Origin: Cristatella mucedo
Lineage: Eukaryota; Bryozoa; Phylactolaemata; Cristatellidae
Direction: 5' to 3'
DNA: 64,000 nucleotides
Assembly (NCBI GenBank): GCA_009760855.2
Contig: WPIO01000002.1
Location: 11,030,001 to 11,094,000, forward strand
Part shown: piece by piece, positions 10,518-21,745 of the stretch
Layout of the letters: the number at the start of each line of letters is the position of its first letter
How positions within the stretch are numbered: the stretch's first letter is position 1
Notes under the pieces: model-generated
What the model was told of the DNA's origin: nothing
The model's database searches: none
What the model saw: the letters and a program-made list of their open reading frames with translations, nothing else
Made by a program: the position numbers and the translations under genes

Positions 10518-12618
10518 GACCGAATGGCGACGTCAAAGAGACTCATTGATTTATCGGAACTCGGCATTAAAGGAATGATAATGAAGTCCGTAGTGAAATC
10601 TGTCAGCATGGCAAACTAAACGAACGACCAGCAGTAGGGTGCTGTCAAAAAGGTGCCGTAGCGGCATCTGTACTGACCAATGCTCTTATGCCGAAGGCGG
10701 AGCGGTAGTAGTCATCAGGTGCTAGTCCTTGCCGAAGCGCGGCAAATGCCGGCAAAGCTTTGCCGGCATTTTCGTGGCGTTTCGCGAGTCAGCACCAATC
10801 GCCAATACACGCAAGTATAGAGCACAACAGTAATAGAGAGAGTGCCTACGACTTGGTATAACAAACCCGAGCTCCTAGCAGCTAGAGCAGTCCACTCGGC
10901 TGCAATAATGATGGAGCTGCAGCAGGTGCCCAGCACCAGCGATAGCCGTGCAACTCTCTCGTTCTTAGGTCAGACTGACAACTGACCGACCAGTACGTAA
11001 GTTGGGCGCTTTTTATAGCACCCGACCATTGATGTTGACTTAGCCGCTTCCTGATCATTGCATTGATGTGTATAGATATACACTCAGGGGTTTCGAATCT
11101 AATCTAGGCAGCCGCGATCTGGCTGCTGCGTATCGATTCAGTGTGTATTCACGTGCTGTATCGATTCAGTCGGCGGCCGTGTAAAACCATCGATTCGCAT
11201 CGCCTTCTTGACGAAACAGGCCAACTAAAATAATCATTGGAGATAAACTTATGCATATACTTATCGGTTGCTCCTTTACGTCTTGCATGTTTTTCAACGC
11301 GCGACTAGTAGACGTGGGAGACACATGAACTCAATCTCTGAACGAGAACACTTCCGCATTCACTTCGACGAATATCCCAATAAACATGCAATAGCGTCAG
11401 TAATTAATATTAGAACGCTACCAGAACGCTGTTACCCTCATTATATTACCATACGCTACATACTGTACGTTAGGATAGGCAAAAAGAATTTACGGCGTGG
11501 GTACACCACTTTCCATGCTAACCCCAAAACTCTCTTGAAAAATTACTCAGTCATTTAATAGTAAAGCGAACGCATTTTCATCAAATGGTCTCTATTAGAC
11601 ATCAAAAGAACGATCTTCAGAGCGAGGCTTTACTGTACCCGACGTGCGTTTTCAATCGAAGGAATTAGCATATCATCCCGTTACGGGCGAACGAGTAGCC
11701 GCGAAGGGTTAGAGCCTGAGCGTATTTTGAATTTCAGCCCTCAAGGCCGTGATTGATTGGCCTGCGAAACTTTTTTCCAGCTAAGCCTATCGCGCATAAA
11801 TCTTCATCGAGTTCAGTTTACTACAGCATCTATTCGTCGATGACTTCGTGGTTTAGTATGAAGGCTAGACAATTAAGAAGCCGCCGGATAGGCGGCATTT
11901 AACGGTAAATACTGGAGAAGAAAGCAGACGAGTCCTAAGTGTGCAAGAACCGCTGCACGCTGCAGCAAGGTCTTTCCGCATAAAGGCTCGTGTGGTGCAC
12001 GTGAATTTTACAACTAGCTCCGCATGACGTCATGTCAGATAGGATTGGAGGACGGCACTGCTGGCTTCAGCCGCGAGCTATAAAGTGGCATGCCAATTAC
12101 TTGAGCCCCAGTGTCGGCGGGAAAAGCGACAGGAATCTGTGGCTTCCCGCAACTCGCTCTTGACCTAGTCAATGTCCCGACAGGCGTGTTCAGACTGACA
12201 CGCCGTCAATAGGTGCTCGCGCGTAAACTTCCGCCTCGTATTTCCACTATTTAAGTCTATTCTCTTGGTTCCAGAAACAAAATTCCGTAAGCTGACACCT
12301 AGCGTTAGACACTGCAAGACTCGGTTGGATTCCGCATCTTTCGCAGAACCGCTGTAAATAACTCACGGGTATCTTTTCCTCAGCACTAACCTGATTAAGA
12401 TGTGAATAATTTAATTAAAATTGGGCTCCGCTGCAGCTTTTGTCGCTAAGAGGGAGGTGCAGTTTGATCGCTGGCATTGACCTTTGATGGCGCCTTGCTC
12501 ACAGCTTGAGCAGCTCGAGACGGGCTTTCAAACTTACAAGTCTAGCTGCCTTTATAAAACACCGGGTGTTGTGCACAGACATTTACGTACCCTGTTGTAG
12601 TCCACTGCAGCGAATGAG
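10518..12618. other. intronic host DNA
   Basis: About 2.1 kb between the S2 and M4 exons of the receptor gene. No exon, RNA gene or repeat family could be supported here. Confidence 0.4.
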
Positions 12619-12744
12619 CTGACTGTGCCGAAAATTGCCGGGATATTCTACATCCTAGCTGCAGGACTCTGCCTGTCCGTCATTATCGTCTGCGTGGAAA
12701 TAGCTGCGAGGGCGAAAATGGACTCGTTCAAGTCGGGCAGAGCG
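12619..12744 (+). CDS. AMPA-type glutamate receptor, M4 transmembrane exon
   Basis: With the acceptor at 12617-12618 the exon starts in phase 0 and encodes LTVPKIAGIFYILAAGL followed by a hydrophobic stretch ending VCVEIAARAK. AMPA receptors carry an L-x-V-A-G-V-F-Y-I-L block at the start of the fourth membrane helix, just after the S2 domain, so this is M4. A GTAAGC donor follows at 12745. An alternative acceptor at 12610 would shift the frame relative to the preceding exon, so 12619 is preferred. Intron phase agrees on both sides. Confidence 0.88.
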
Positions 12745-12879
12745 GTAAGCCGCTCCTCGCTGCTCTTTGGCGCGGTCATGGCCGCCGCTGCAGCATCGTC
12801 GCGCCTGTCGCGCGAACGTCCGTCGCTGTGCCTATCGGGAGCGGGAATGGCTGCCTGAGCGGCGTGCGAATTCTTTCAG

Positions 12880-13011
12880 GTCAGCTTCGTCGAGGCGCTC
12901 AAGACTCACGTGCGTCTATTCGCACGAAAGTCTCTGCGAGCCGCCGATAGAAGTTCGAGCGCTCCGTCTCTTGCTGTCTCAAACTCGGGGGCTCAGTGGC
13001 GCAGGAATCCG
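12880..13011 (+). CDS. AMPA-type glutamate receptor, cytoplasmic tail exon
   Basis: TTCTTTCAG precedes 12880, in phase with the M4 exon. The first residues, VSFVEALKTHVRLFARKSLR, look like the basic juxtamembrane segment after M4. A GTAAGC donor lies at 13012. If it is not used, the frame stays open to a stop at 13150-13152, giving an alternative C-terminus ending GTFQIG. Which form is real cannot be settled here. The tail is Ser/Arg-rich and has no motif I recognise. Confidence 0.65.
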
Positions 13012-13152
13012 GTAAGCTTCTCGCGATACGCTATGGTCCGCAGCAAGCTCGCTCGAAAACGAGGCAAGCCCGTCTTCGCGGACATCATTTTGGGGACGCA
13101 CGTTCGGCCGGGAGAAGAAGATCCGCACTCTGGCACTTTTCAGATAGGGTAG

Positions 13153-13579
13153 TTGATAGGGTTAAGTAGGAATTTAATAGAATTTAATGGCTCTTAGGGT
13201 CTACTTGTTGAGTATGTATCACTGTTCCAGATTAAGCACTACCTACTGTGGTCCGTGGCTAAACATCTTGCTAGCTTCTTTGACATGTCTCGACTGGACT
13301 ACTCTGATTCAGTTTTGATTGGGCCACCAAAAAAATGCCATCAATCCTCTGCAGCTCGTAGTAATATGGCTGCATGGCTAGTCAAAAAATCCCGGAATTT
13401 AAGTCACGTGTCTTTTGCTTAAGGAACTGCCATTGATCACGGTTGATCGGCGGATGTAGAGCCGAACTCTTATTCTGACCCACACGGCCCGCGATGGATT
13501 AGTTCCTTAATACCAAGCTCAACCATTGCACCAGTCTCAGGACCTTCATACCTCCACGTCCTCTCAATAAAAATTAGCC
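13153..13579. other. host DNA without a recognised feature
   Basis: Downstream of the last visible receptor exon. I see no gene or clear repeat. Confidence 0.4.
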
Positions 13580-13745
13580 ATTCAATTCTTTAACTTTAGG
13601 AGTTATTGCGACTGAAGCTTTTTCTTTACAGCTCCTAAATTATGGAACTCGCTTCTACAATTCTTGCGAAGTAGCATCTCTCCTGCTACCAACTCGGGTG
13701 CATCCTTTCAAGTCGTCCTATGATCCAACTCACACGCATTTCTCT
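13580..13745 (+). mobile_element. LINE 3'-end fragment, second family
   Basis: Shares the block around ATTATGGAACTCGCTTC and ACAATTCTT with the minus-strand copy at 6650-6760. It reads like the C-terminal end of a CR1/L2-type reverse transcriptase ORF, with broken frame. Confidence 0.5.
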
Positions 13746-14014
13746 AGTCGAAGGCCCTCCTAACTCAGCTACGCTTTTCGCATTCTATTTTTGTATAAGA
13801 TCGAGTGGAATCGCTAACTTGTGCTACAGATATGCACATAAGATTTGAGTGCTCTATAGAAAATTCTCCAGCGAAACGCCCGCTCAGTCCTTGGAATCCG
13901 TGCACTCTGTCCAATCTAAGCGACTTATTGTGCGATTCGTTAACAATGTCTACAATTACTACTTGGGACGAGGTTTCAGAAACCGCTCGGCTTTTGTAAC
14001 TCATTTTGCAGAGC

Positions 14015-15400
14015 TTTATAATAATAATAATAAAAATGTACTTGATAAAGCGCCCCCAGAGAACTCAATCTCTTTCTAGGCGCTTTAGATTTGCTGCAAA
14101 GGGAAATGCAATTAAATTGTAAGAAAATCATGCTTGAAAAACAAACAAGATGAATAACATGGTTATGGGTGACATGCACAGGGTCAGCATGCAAATGTGG
14201 TTAGTGGCAGCATGCACAGTGTCAGCACGCATAGGCACATGAAGGACGAATCACAGGGACCCACCAAATGCTGTCCTAAATAGGTGTGTTTTTAAGATCC
14301 TTTTAAATGTGGTCAGGTCAGGGGATGTTCTGACGCAGGTCGGGAGGGAGTTCCAGGCTTTGGGAGCATTCGAACTAAATGCACGGTCTCCAAAGGATTT
14401 GAGGTTTGTACGAGGTATTTCTAGACTGTTGGATTCCGAAAAGCGAGTGGTACGATGCTTGGTCTGATGGGGGAGTATGTCGGAGAGATAGGCTGGAGCC
14501 ATAGAATGAAAGGACCTAAAAGTGAGCGACAAAACCTTGAAGTCAATCCGTTGCTTGACAGGTAGCCAGTGCAGGTCGGCGAGAAGTGGAGTATTGTGGC
14601 AACTGCGACGCTCACGACAGACAAGCCTAGCTTCAGAGTTTTGCACCAGCTGCAATCGCCTGATCGCACATGCCGGTAGGCCAGCGAGCAGTGAGTTGCA
14701 GAAGTCGAGACGGGATGTCACGAATGCATGGACCAACTTAGACATGGTATCCTTATCTAAACAAGCCCAAATTTTAGCAATATTACGAAGCTGAAAATAG
14801 GCAGCTTTGACCGTGGAGCTGATATGGTCGTCTAACGAGAGGTCGCTTTGGAATATGACACCTAGATTTCAAGCTGATTCGACAGGAGATATGCTGGCAG
14901 AGCCAATTTTGAGAGACAGCCTTTCCAATTTTTGAATCACAATGGGTTTGCCCATAACTAGTAAGTTAGTTTTGTCATCGTTTAGTTTTAGAAAATTTGC
15001 TGCCATCCATGTGCGGATGTCATCAATGCATGCAGCAAGTGTGTTTGGAGAATTTGAGGTGCTCGAAGGCTGGAAGGAATCAAAGCAAAAGTACAACTGA
15101 GTGTCATCCGCATAGAAGTGAAAGCCTAGATTGTGCTTGGCAATCACATCAGCAAGAGGCAGAGTATAAACCGTGAAAAGAACCGGACCTAGCACGGAGC
15201 CCTGAGGTACTCCATATTTCAGATGTACTTCAGATGATCTTTGTCCATTCACGTCAATGCTGTGGAGTCTCCCACTGAGATAGGACCTGAACCACTGCAG
15301 AGCAGTGCCAGTGATACCCAGGCGAGATGAGAGGCGCTCTACAAGAACTTTGTGATCGATGGTGTGGATGTAAGAGCAAGAAATATAGGTCATGAGATTA
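14015..15400 (-). mobile_element. LINE (CR1/L2-like), 5'-truncated, reverse transcriptase part
   Basis: Minus-strand copy with an (ATT)n 3' tail at 14015-14035. The reverse transcriptase core is visible: a GVPQGSVLGP block, the catalytic FYADDTQLY block, and NDDKTN. The C-terminal part has HWLPVKQRIDFKVLSLTFR and APKAWNSLP, the typical end of LINE ORF2. The frame is interrupted between 14745 and 14869 and the 5' end is missing. This is the best-preserved copy in the window together with 51980-53234. Confidence 0.92.
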
Positions 15401-16380
15401 AGACGGCGCCCTGGTTACATACGAGTTAGAGACCCAGTACTCAGTCACATTTTGGATGAGCTTAACTGGAGATTGTACTAATCACTGGAAAAATGTTAAC
15501 CATTCAGCAAGATCGTATAATGGTGCAGTAGAAGCACCTTTAAACGTCGCCATTCTGCGGTACACGCACGCAAAGCAGAACGGGAATATATCAAGCTATA
15601 AGTTTGACTACAAGGTCTCATTGAATTTCCCAGTCCCTCGATCTTGTCATTACATTTGGTAATGTTTCTTAGCAGACACATCGCACTCTGTCGTCATACG
15701 TATATAAAGAAGTTAAGCTGAGCTCGAAATCTTAGTTGAACCTGAAATTTCCACTACATGCGAAAGGAGAAAATTTTGTATTTCGGAATAGCAGCTTTCC
15801 TGAACAAAATTAAATTCCTTCATCCCGCCATCCAACATCCAGATTAATGAGGTTCTTAAACGTTCGTTGGGCAGCTATTTATAGCTCGCTACAAACAGCT
15901 AACCTGCAATTGTGCATTTCCGAATGTGCTTGCTATGGAGATCGTAGAGTACACGATTTCTTAAATTCCATAGAGCGAGGTCGCGAATTTACTCCCTTGC
16001 TCTAACATTGATTAGTTTGACTTTGTTAGTAGATCAGTTAGTAGTGCGTAAAACTTTCGCAATAACATTGCTTGGTGAAAGAACAAAAAAAGAGCACGGG
16101 AAACTTGGTAAATTGCTAAAATAAAAGAAATATTGGTAAAGTTCCCGCCATTTATTCGCCTAAGCCTTTTATTCACCGTTAAATAGCCAGGGACAGCTAG
16201 TTAGGTCACTCGTCGTTTAATTAGCCTGCACCGACGACCCTCATGATTGTATACCCTACTCTGGTGCGAATGGTGAAGTTCGAAACCTCTCACTACCTTC
16301 GAAGCCTCTCACGTCCTACTGTTACAGCCGCTTCTGAACCGTCTCTTCTGTGCTGATGATTGTGTAATCCGCAGTTACTC
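15401..16380. other. AT-rich host DNA, nothing recognised
   Basis: No coding, RNA or repeat feature could be supported. Confidence 0.4.
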
Positions 16381-17200
16381 GGGGCTTTCACCCCATCCCT
16401 CCTGCTCCTTCCCTTCCTCCTTCTCCTCCTCCTCCTCCTCCTTCTCCCCCTCCTTCCATCTGCCCTCGTGCCCCTCCATCTTGCGCCTCCATCATGCCCC
16501 TCCTACCTGCCTCGTACCGCTCCCTCGTAGCCCTCTCCTGACCACTTCCTGACGACCTCTTTGCCTACCAATTCCTGCCCAGGTCCTCCTCCCAGCTCCT
16601 CCTGCCCAACTTTTTTGTGCCCAACCTCTCCTGACCGCTCCTCACTGTCTTCAGTCATCACTTCATCGTTACTTCTTCTGCTTTCTCCTCCTCCCCGTCT
16701 CCTCCAAGCCCCATCCTTTGCACGCCTACCTGCGTCCACCTTCCCATCACCACACCGCTTCTACGTCATATCCTCCTTCACGCCTCCTCCACGCCTCCAT
16801 CTATGATCCACTTTTTCGGTTTGAGTCCTGCATGAGGCAATTCTTAATTCCCATTGCTAGCGGGAGCGACAGCCGTTGCGGCTCTTCTACTGCTGTATAT
16901 ATGAGGCTTTCAAATAATAAAATGTTTCCTTTACTTGATTCTGCATCTCCATCTCCAGCGCCACCTCTCTACCTCCCTACCAACATTTCCATCCTCACAT
17001 CCCCACACCTCTACCTTGTTTCCTATCTCCACCTCTACTTCTCACCTCAACCTCAACCTACCCATTATCTCCTAAAAACTACCAACTGCTTCCTCTCCCT
17101 CCTGACTTCTATCTCTCTTCTCTGCCTGCCTCTGTGGTTTCTGTTTCTCTGCGTTTTCCTCCGACCGCTCTCTGTCTCAACTCTTTCTGTTTGATATTAA
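16381..17200. repeat. pyrimidine-rich low-complexity DNA (CTC/CCT)
   Basis: Strong strand asymmetry with CTCCTC-type repeats, densest at 16400-16560 and more diffuse after that. Open frames here are Ser/Pro/Leu-rich artefacts. Confidence 0.75.
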
Positions 17201-17342
17201 TCGCTTGTCTCCCACATCTTCAACAAATATAAACATATATCTTAATAATAAAATCACTGACCTCTTTTCCATTTGCATATCCTCTTTCTTTTCTCGTCTT
17301 TCGTATTAAATACCCTTGCGTTCCTATCTTTTGTCAATTTCT

Positions 17343-17388
<46 letters not shown>

Positions 17389-17402
17389 ACTCTCCTTCTC
17401 AC

Positions 17403-17441
<39 letters not shown>

Positions 17442-17495
17442 CTCTCTCTCTCTCTCTTTTTCTCTCTCTCTCTCTCTCTATCATTCTCCTTCTCG

Positions 17496-17586
<91 letters not shown>

Positions 17587-17721
17587 ATAAACACACACAA
17601 ACACACACACACACACACGCATATATACTCTCTCTCCCTCTCTGTCTCGCCTTTCTGTCTCTCTCTTTTCTCCGAATCTGTCTTGCCGTCTCTCTCTCTA
17701 TCTTTATCTCTCTCTCTCTCT

Positions 17722-17790
<69 letters not shown>

Positions 17791-17847
17791 CTCACACACT
17801 CTCTTTCGCTCTCTCTATCTTGGTCTCCCTTTCTTTATCTACTATCT
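17343..17847. repeat. compound (CT)n/(CA)n microsatellite cluster
   Basis: Alternating blocks of CT and CA dinucleotide repeats, the longest CA run at about 17502-17580 and the longest CT run at about 17728-17783. Confidence 0.97.
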
Positions 17848-18160
17848 ATGCGTGCTGACTCTGTGTACGCTGCCACTAATCATATTTGCTTTCTGACCCT
17901 GTGCATGTCACCTTTAACTATGTTATGCATGTTGTATTTGAGCAAGTTACCACTAATCGCTCTATAATAATAATAGTGATACAAATGCGTTTGATATAGC
18001 GCCCTCAAAGAATTCAATCTCTTTCTAGGGACTTTACATTTGCTGCAAAGGAAGCACGATCGTGGTTCCTTTGCAACAAATCCAAATTGCCCAGAAAAAA
18101 TTGAGTTCTCTGATGACGCTATAAAACATGTATTATTATTATCATTATTATGTATCTCTC
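17848..18160. mobile_element. head-to-head LINE 3' tails
   Basis: A plus-strand 3' end (17848-17975) meets a second tail unit. Within 17965-18155 the stretch GAATTCAATCTCTTTCTAGG and its approximate reverse complement face each other with ATT-type repeats on both outsides. This forms an imperfect palindrome of about 190 bases made from two LINE 3' ends. Confidence 0.65.
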
Positions 18161-18177
18161 CCTATCCCTCCTCTTTT

Positions 18178-18179
<2 letters not shown>

Positions 18180-18246
<67 letters not shown>

Positions 18247-18265
18247 CTCTCTCTCTCTCTCTCTC
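18180..18265. repeat. (CA)n-(CT)n microsatellite
   Basis: An uninterrupted CA run is followed by a CT run. Confidence 0.97.
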
Positions 18266-18706
18266 CATGCATGTAATTATGCAATGCAATAGTGCATCGC
18301 TCACGGGAAAAATTATGATAACTGGTGCACTTCTCAGACGTAGCCAAGTTCACAAACCATGATATTAAATCCCCCATGCTGCATTAAGGATTAGGCATAC
18401 TTTAAGAAGTAAAATTTAGTAGGGGTACTCAAGAACTGTATTGCAGAAGATTTGCTGGTCAGTACTATAGCAAATAGAATTTTTTATGGCAATATAATAG
18501 TCAAGATCATCAATACAATAATGTGCTAAAAAGGAATGACCAAAGTTTCTGTGGCATTAAGAAGCAGACATGACTTAATCTTTTTTTTAAATAATTTTAA
18601 ACTTGTATGGTTTCTGTAGCTTAATCGTGTAGCGAAATGTCTGCAATGTACGAGTGTGGGCGTACCTAGCCTCAATAGATGCAGTCCAAGAAAAGTATTT
18701 TAGATG
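18266..18706. other. AT-rich host DNA, nothing recognised
   Basis: No feature could be supported. Confidence 0.4.
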
Positions 18707-19290
18707 TGCTGTAATAATAAGGATAATAATAAGAATGCTCTTGATAAAGTACCCTCAGAGAACTCAATCTCTTTCTAGGCACTTAACATTTGCTGCAAAG
18801 GGAAACGCGATTGAATGGTGAGTAATATCATGCTTGATAAACAACACGAATAACAAGTTTAAGGGTGACATGCACAGAGTCAGCATGCAAGTGTGATTAG
18901 TGGCAGCATGCACAGTGTCAGCACGCGTAAGCACATCAAGGAAGAATCAGAGGGACCCTTTTAAATGCTGTCCTAAATATGTTTTTTTAAGTTCTTTTTA
19001 AATGAGGCCAAGTCAGAGGATGTTTTGACTCAAGTCGGGAGTGAGTTCCAGACTTTGGGAGCATAAGAACTGAATGCATGGTCTCCAAAGGATTTGAGAT
19101 TTGTACGAGGTATTGGTAGATTGTTGGATTCCGAAAAGCGGGTGGTACGATGTTTGGCCTGGTGGGGGAGTAGATCTGAGAGATAGGCTGGAGCCAAGAA
19201 TGAAGTGACCTAAAAGTGAGCGACAAAACCTTGAAGTCAATCCGTTGCTTGACTGGTAGCCAGTGCAGGTCGGCTGTCTGTAAGGGAGAC
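18707..19290 (-). mobile_element. LINE 3' end, 5'-truncated
   Basis: Minus-strand copy of the same family as 14015-15400. It keeps the tail repeat, the 3' untranslated part and the last ~95 codons, with HWLPVKQRIDFKVLSLTFR visible at about 19200-19275. Confidence 0.88.
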
Positions 19291-21745
19291 ATGTCATTTA
19301 CTTAGTGATAGCATGCGTAGAGTCAGCACGTTTAAGCACATAAAGGACAATTCACTCGGACCCAGCAAATGTTGTGAGGAACAGGTGCGTTTTTAGATTT
19401 TTTCAACGTCTTGGTTTTAAGAGTCAGATGATATCTTGGGTCATTCAGGAATCAGTTCAACACTTTGGGAGCATAGGAATTAAAGGCACAGTCTCTAAAG
19501 AATTTGAGGCTTATTCGAGGCACAGCTAAGCGACTTGAGTCAGCAGAACATCTAGAAAAAAACCTGGCCTGATTGGGAGGCAGCTCGGGTGGTTAGGCTG
19601 GAGCAAGAGAATAAAGGTGCCTAAAAGTGAGTAACAAAACATTGATTTCGATACACCTCTTGATGTGAGGTTGAGTATAAACTGTGAAAGAAGTGGGCCT
19701 AGCACACAAACACGGGGTATCCCGTGTCTGTAGAGGCTCCTCGGATAGCTGTTACCCGTTTATTTCAATTCTTCAGAGTTTCCCGTTTAGATAGTGTAAT
19801 GCCAATTCATTGATATATTATATTTATTATATAATATATTAGATATTGCCCTAGGAGAAATTAATCTTTATTCTGTTGCTTAACATGTGACTAAGGGCTC
19901 GAGCTCACGACCTAGGCCGGCAAATACATTGACCTCGACTTCGGTCGTCGAACGCGGGTACCTCAAACCAATGGGCCAAACCAGCTTGGTGCAGGACCTA
20001 AACCAATGCAGTGCAGTGTCAGTGGTGCCCGCGTCAGATGAGAGACACTTGAGATCGATATGGGGATCAATGATACCGAACGCTGCCGAAAGTTCCAACA
20101 AAATAAGCAGAGCGACTCCACCAGGGTCTGTATTCCTGTAAAGCTCGTTATGTACCGAAACGATGTTGACTCTGTGGAGGGATTAGCTCTAAAGCCTGAC
20201 TGCAACTTGCTAGTTTGATTTGAACTCCGTACGTAAGAGTTTAGCTAGTGTGCCCCATACTCACTCGCTACTCGCAAGTTCTCCTGGTCTAGTGTTGCCT
20301 TCTTACTGATTTGCCTCACAACAGCCGCTTTGAAGGTAGCAGGGAGAAGACCTAACCTAAGGAAATACTTATTGTGTTACCTATGTAGGGCGGCAGCAAA
20401 CAAAAGCAGCACAGAATGAAAATAGCTGGTATAGGGTTCAAATGGCTATCGTCCTACACAGGCAAATTAACTCCAAAGTGAGTTGCAGGTTTGAATTTAG
20501 ACATTAAGTAGTTGCAATAAATTGAGGGGGAGAGTCTAGTGGAGTGCCACTGAGTGGGATAATTCCAGTAGGGATGTTACCTTGGGGATGAACACGCTGA
20601 TGCTATCTGTCTTACTGACATCGGAGTTAGAGAAGCAAGATGTGTTAGATCACCATTAAGGAGCCTGGGTAAGGTGCTGAACTGGGAGCTGTCAAGGAAT
20701 CTGATGGTAGAATGCTGCTGGTAGACATAAGCATTTTTGGATTGTGCATCTGTGATACAAGCATTTTGTTGTAGAAGTTAGACTTGGCCTTCGCCCTTAG
20801 ATTGATTGGAACGATCTACAGTAGTCTTCGTATGGTAGTCGACGGACCGCCAGTCCTGATTTGCTGTTTGCTTTTTCAAACTTAGTTTAATGACTTCCGA
20901 AAACCATAGGCCATCTGGTCGAGGGTGTGCAGTGCGCTTAGTCATAGAAGAATTTAATAATAATAATAATAATAATAATTCACTTGATAAAGCGCCCTCA
21001 GAGAACTCAATCTCTCTCTAGGCGCTTTACATTTGCTGTAAAGTGAAATGCAATTGAATGGTAAGTAAAATCATGCTTGAAAAACAAACGAGATGAACAA
21101 TATGGTTAGGGGTGACATGCACAGGGTCAGCATGCAAATGTGGTTAGTGGCAGCATGCACAGTGTCAGCACGCATAAGCACATCAAAGACGAATCACAGG
21201 GACCCACTAAATGCTGTCTTGAGTTCAAACATCGGCTAGGGTTGTGCTTAATATTCCACGAGTGAGGACAGGCTGGACGGAGGATTGAGCTGCGTGGGTG
21301 ATGAAGATATTTTCAGTGTATTGACAGCACCAGCAGCCTAGGCTCTTTAAGTTTGCAATTTGCATTGGTCAAGGATACCAAGGAGGGCAAGAACTGCAGA
21401 CTGAATGAGATTCACATGTGGTAAGATTTTAGTAATAATATGATGCAACAGTATACAATAGTAAGAGAAAATTTGATAGGGCGTATGACCTTCGTTTGAG
21501 TGGGGTCATTCGCATGAGCCTCAAGAGAAAATGAATCAGCCAGTGCGAACACTTCAGCACTCGAGGCGCCAGTTGAATCATAGAAATGAATCACGATAAC
21601 TATTACGAGGAAGGGACAATTTCTTGCATGTAGATTCGAAATGTGATCGGAAAAATCATAAAAAAGAAGAGTCAGTACCTTGGGGCGATAGATTACTGCC
21701 ACCATTGGCAGCTTGTTGTCGTAATGACTCAAAACAAGATATTCG
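19291..21745 (-). mobile_element. older LINE copy with endonuclease and reverse transcriptase remnants
   Basis: A strongly decayed minus-strand LINE. At 20000-20101 a block reads LELSAAFGIIDPHI followed by TALHWFRS, the reverse transcriptase fingers region. At 21560-21735 a block reads LPMVAVIYRP and continues to an I-H-F-Y-D end, which matches the C-terminal part of the apurinic-type endonuclease (V-I-Y-R-P-P to D-F-N-I-H). The order endonuclease, reverse transcriptase, 3' end on the minus strand is consistent with one long element. A younger 3' end of the main family is nested at about 20952-21225. Confidence 0.7.
20952..21225 (-). mobile_element. nested LINE 3' end with (AAT)n tail
   Basis: Carries the AAT repeat, GAGAACTCAATCTCTCTCTAGG and the GGTCAGCATGCAAATGTGG block found at 14060-14200. 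It interrupts the older LINE copy. Confidence 0.85.
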
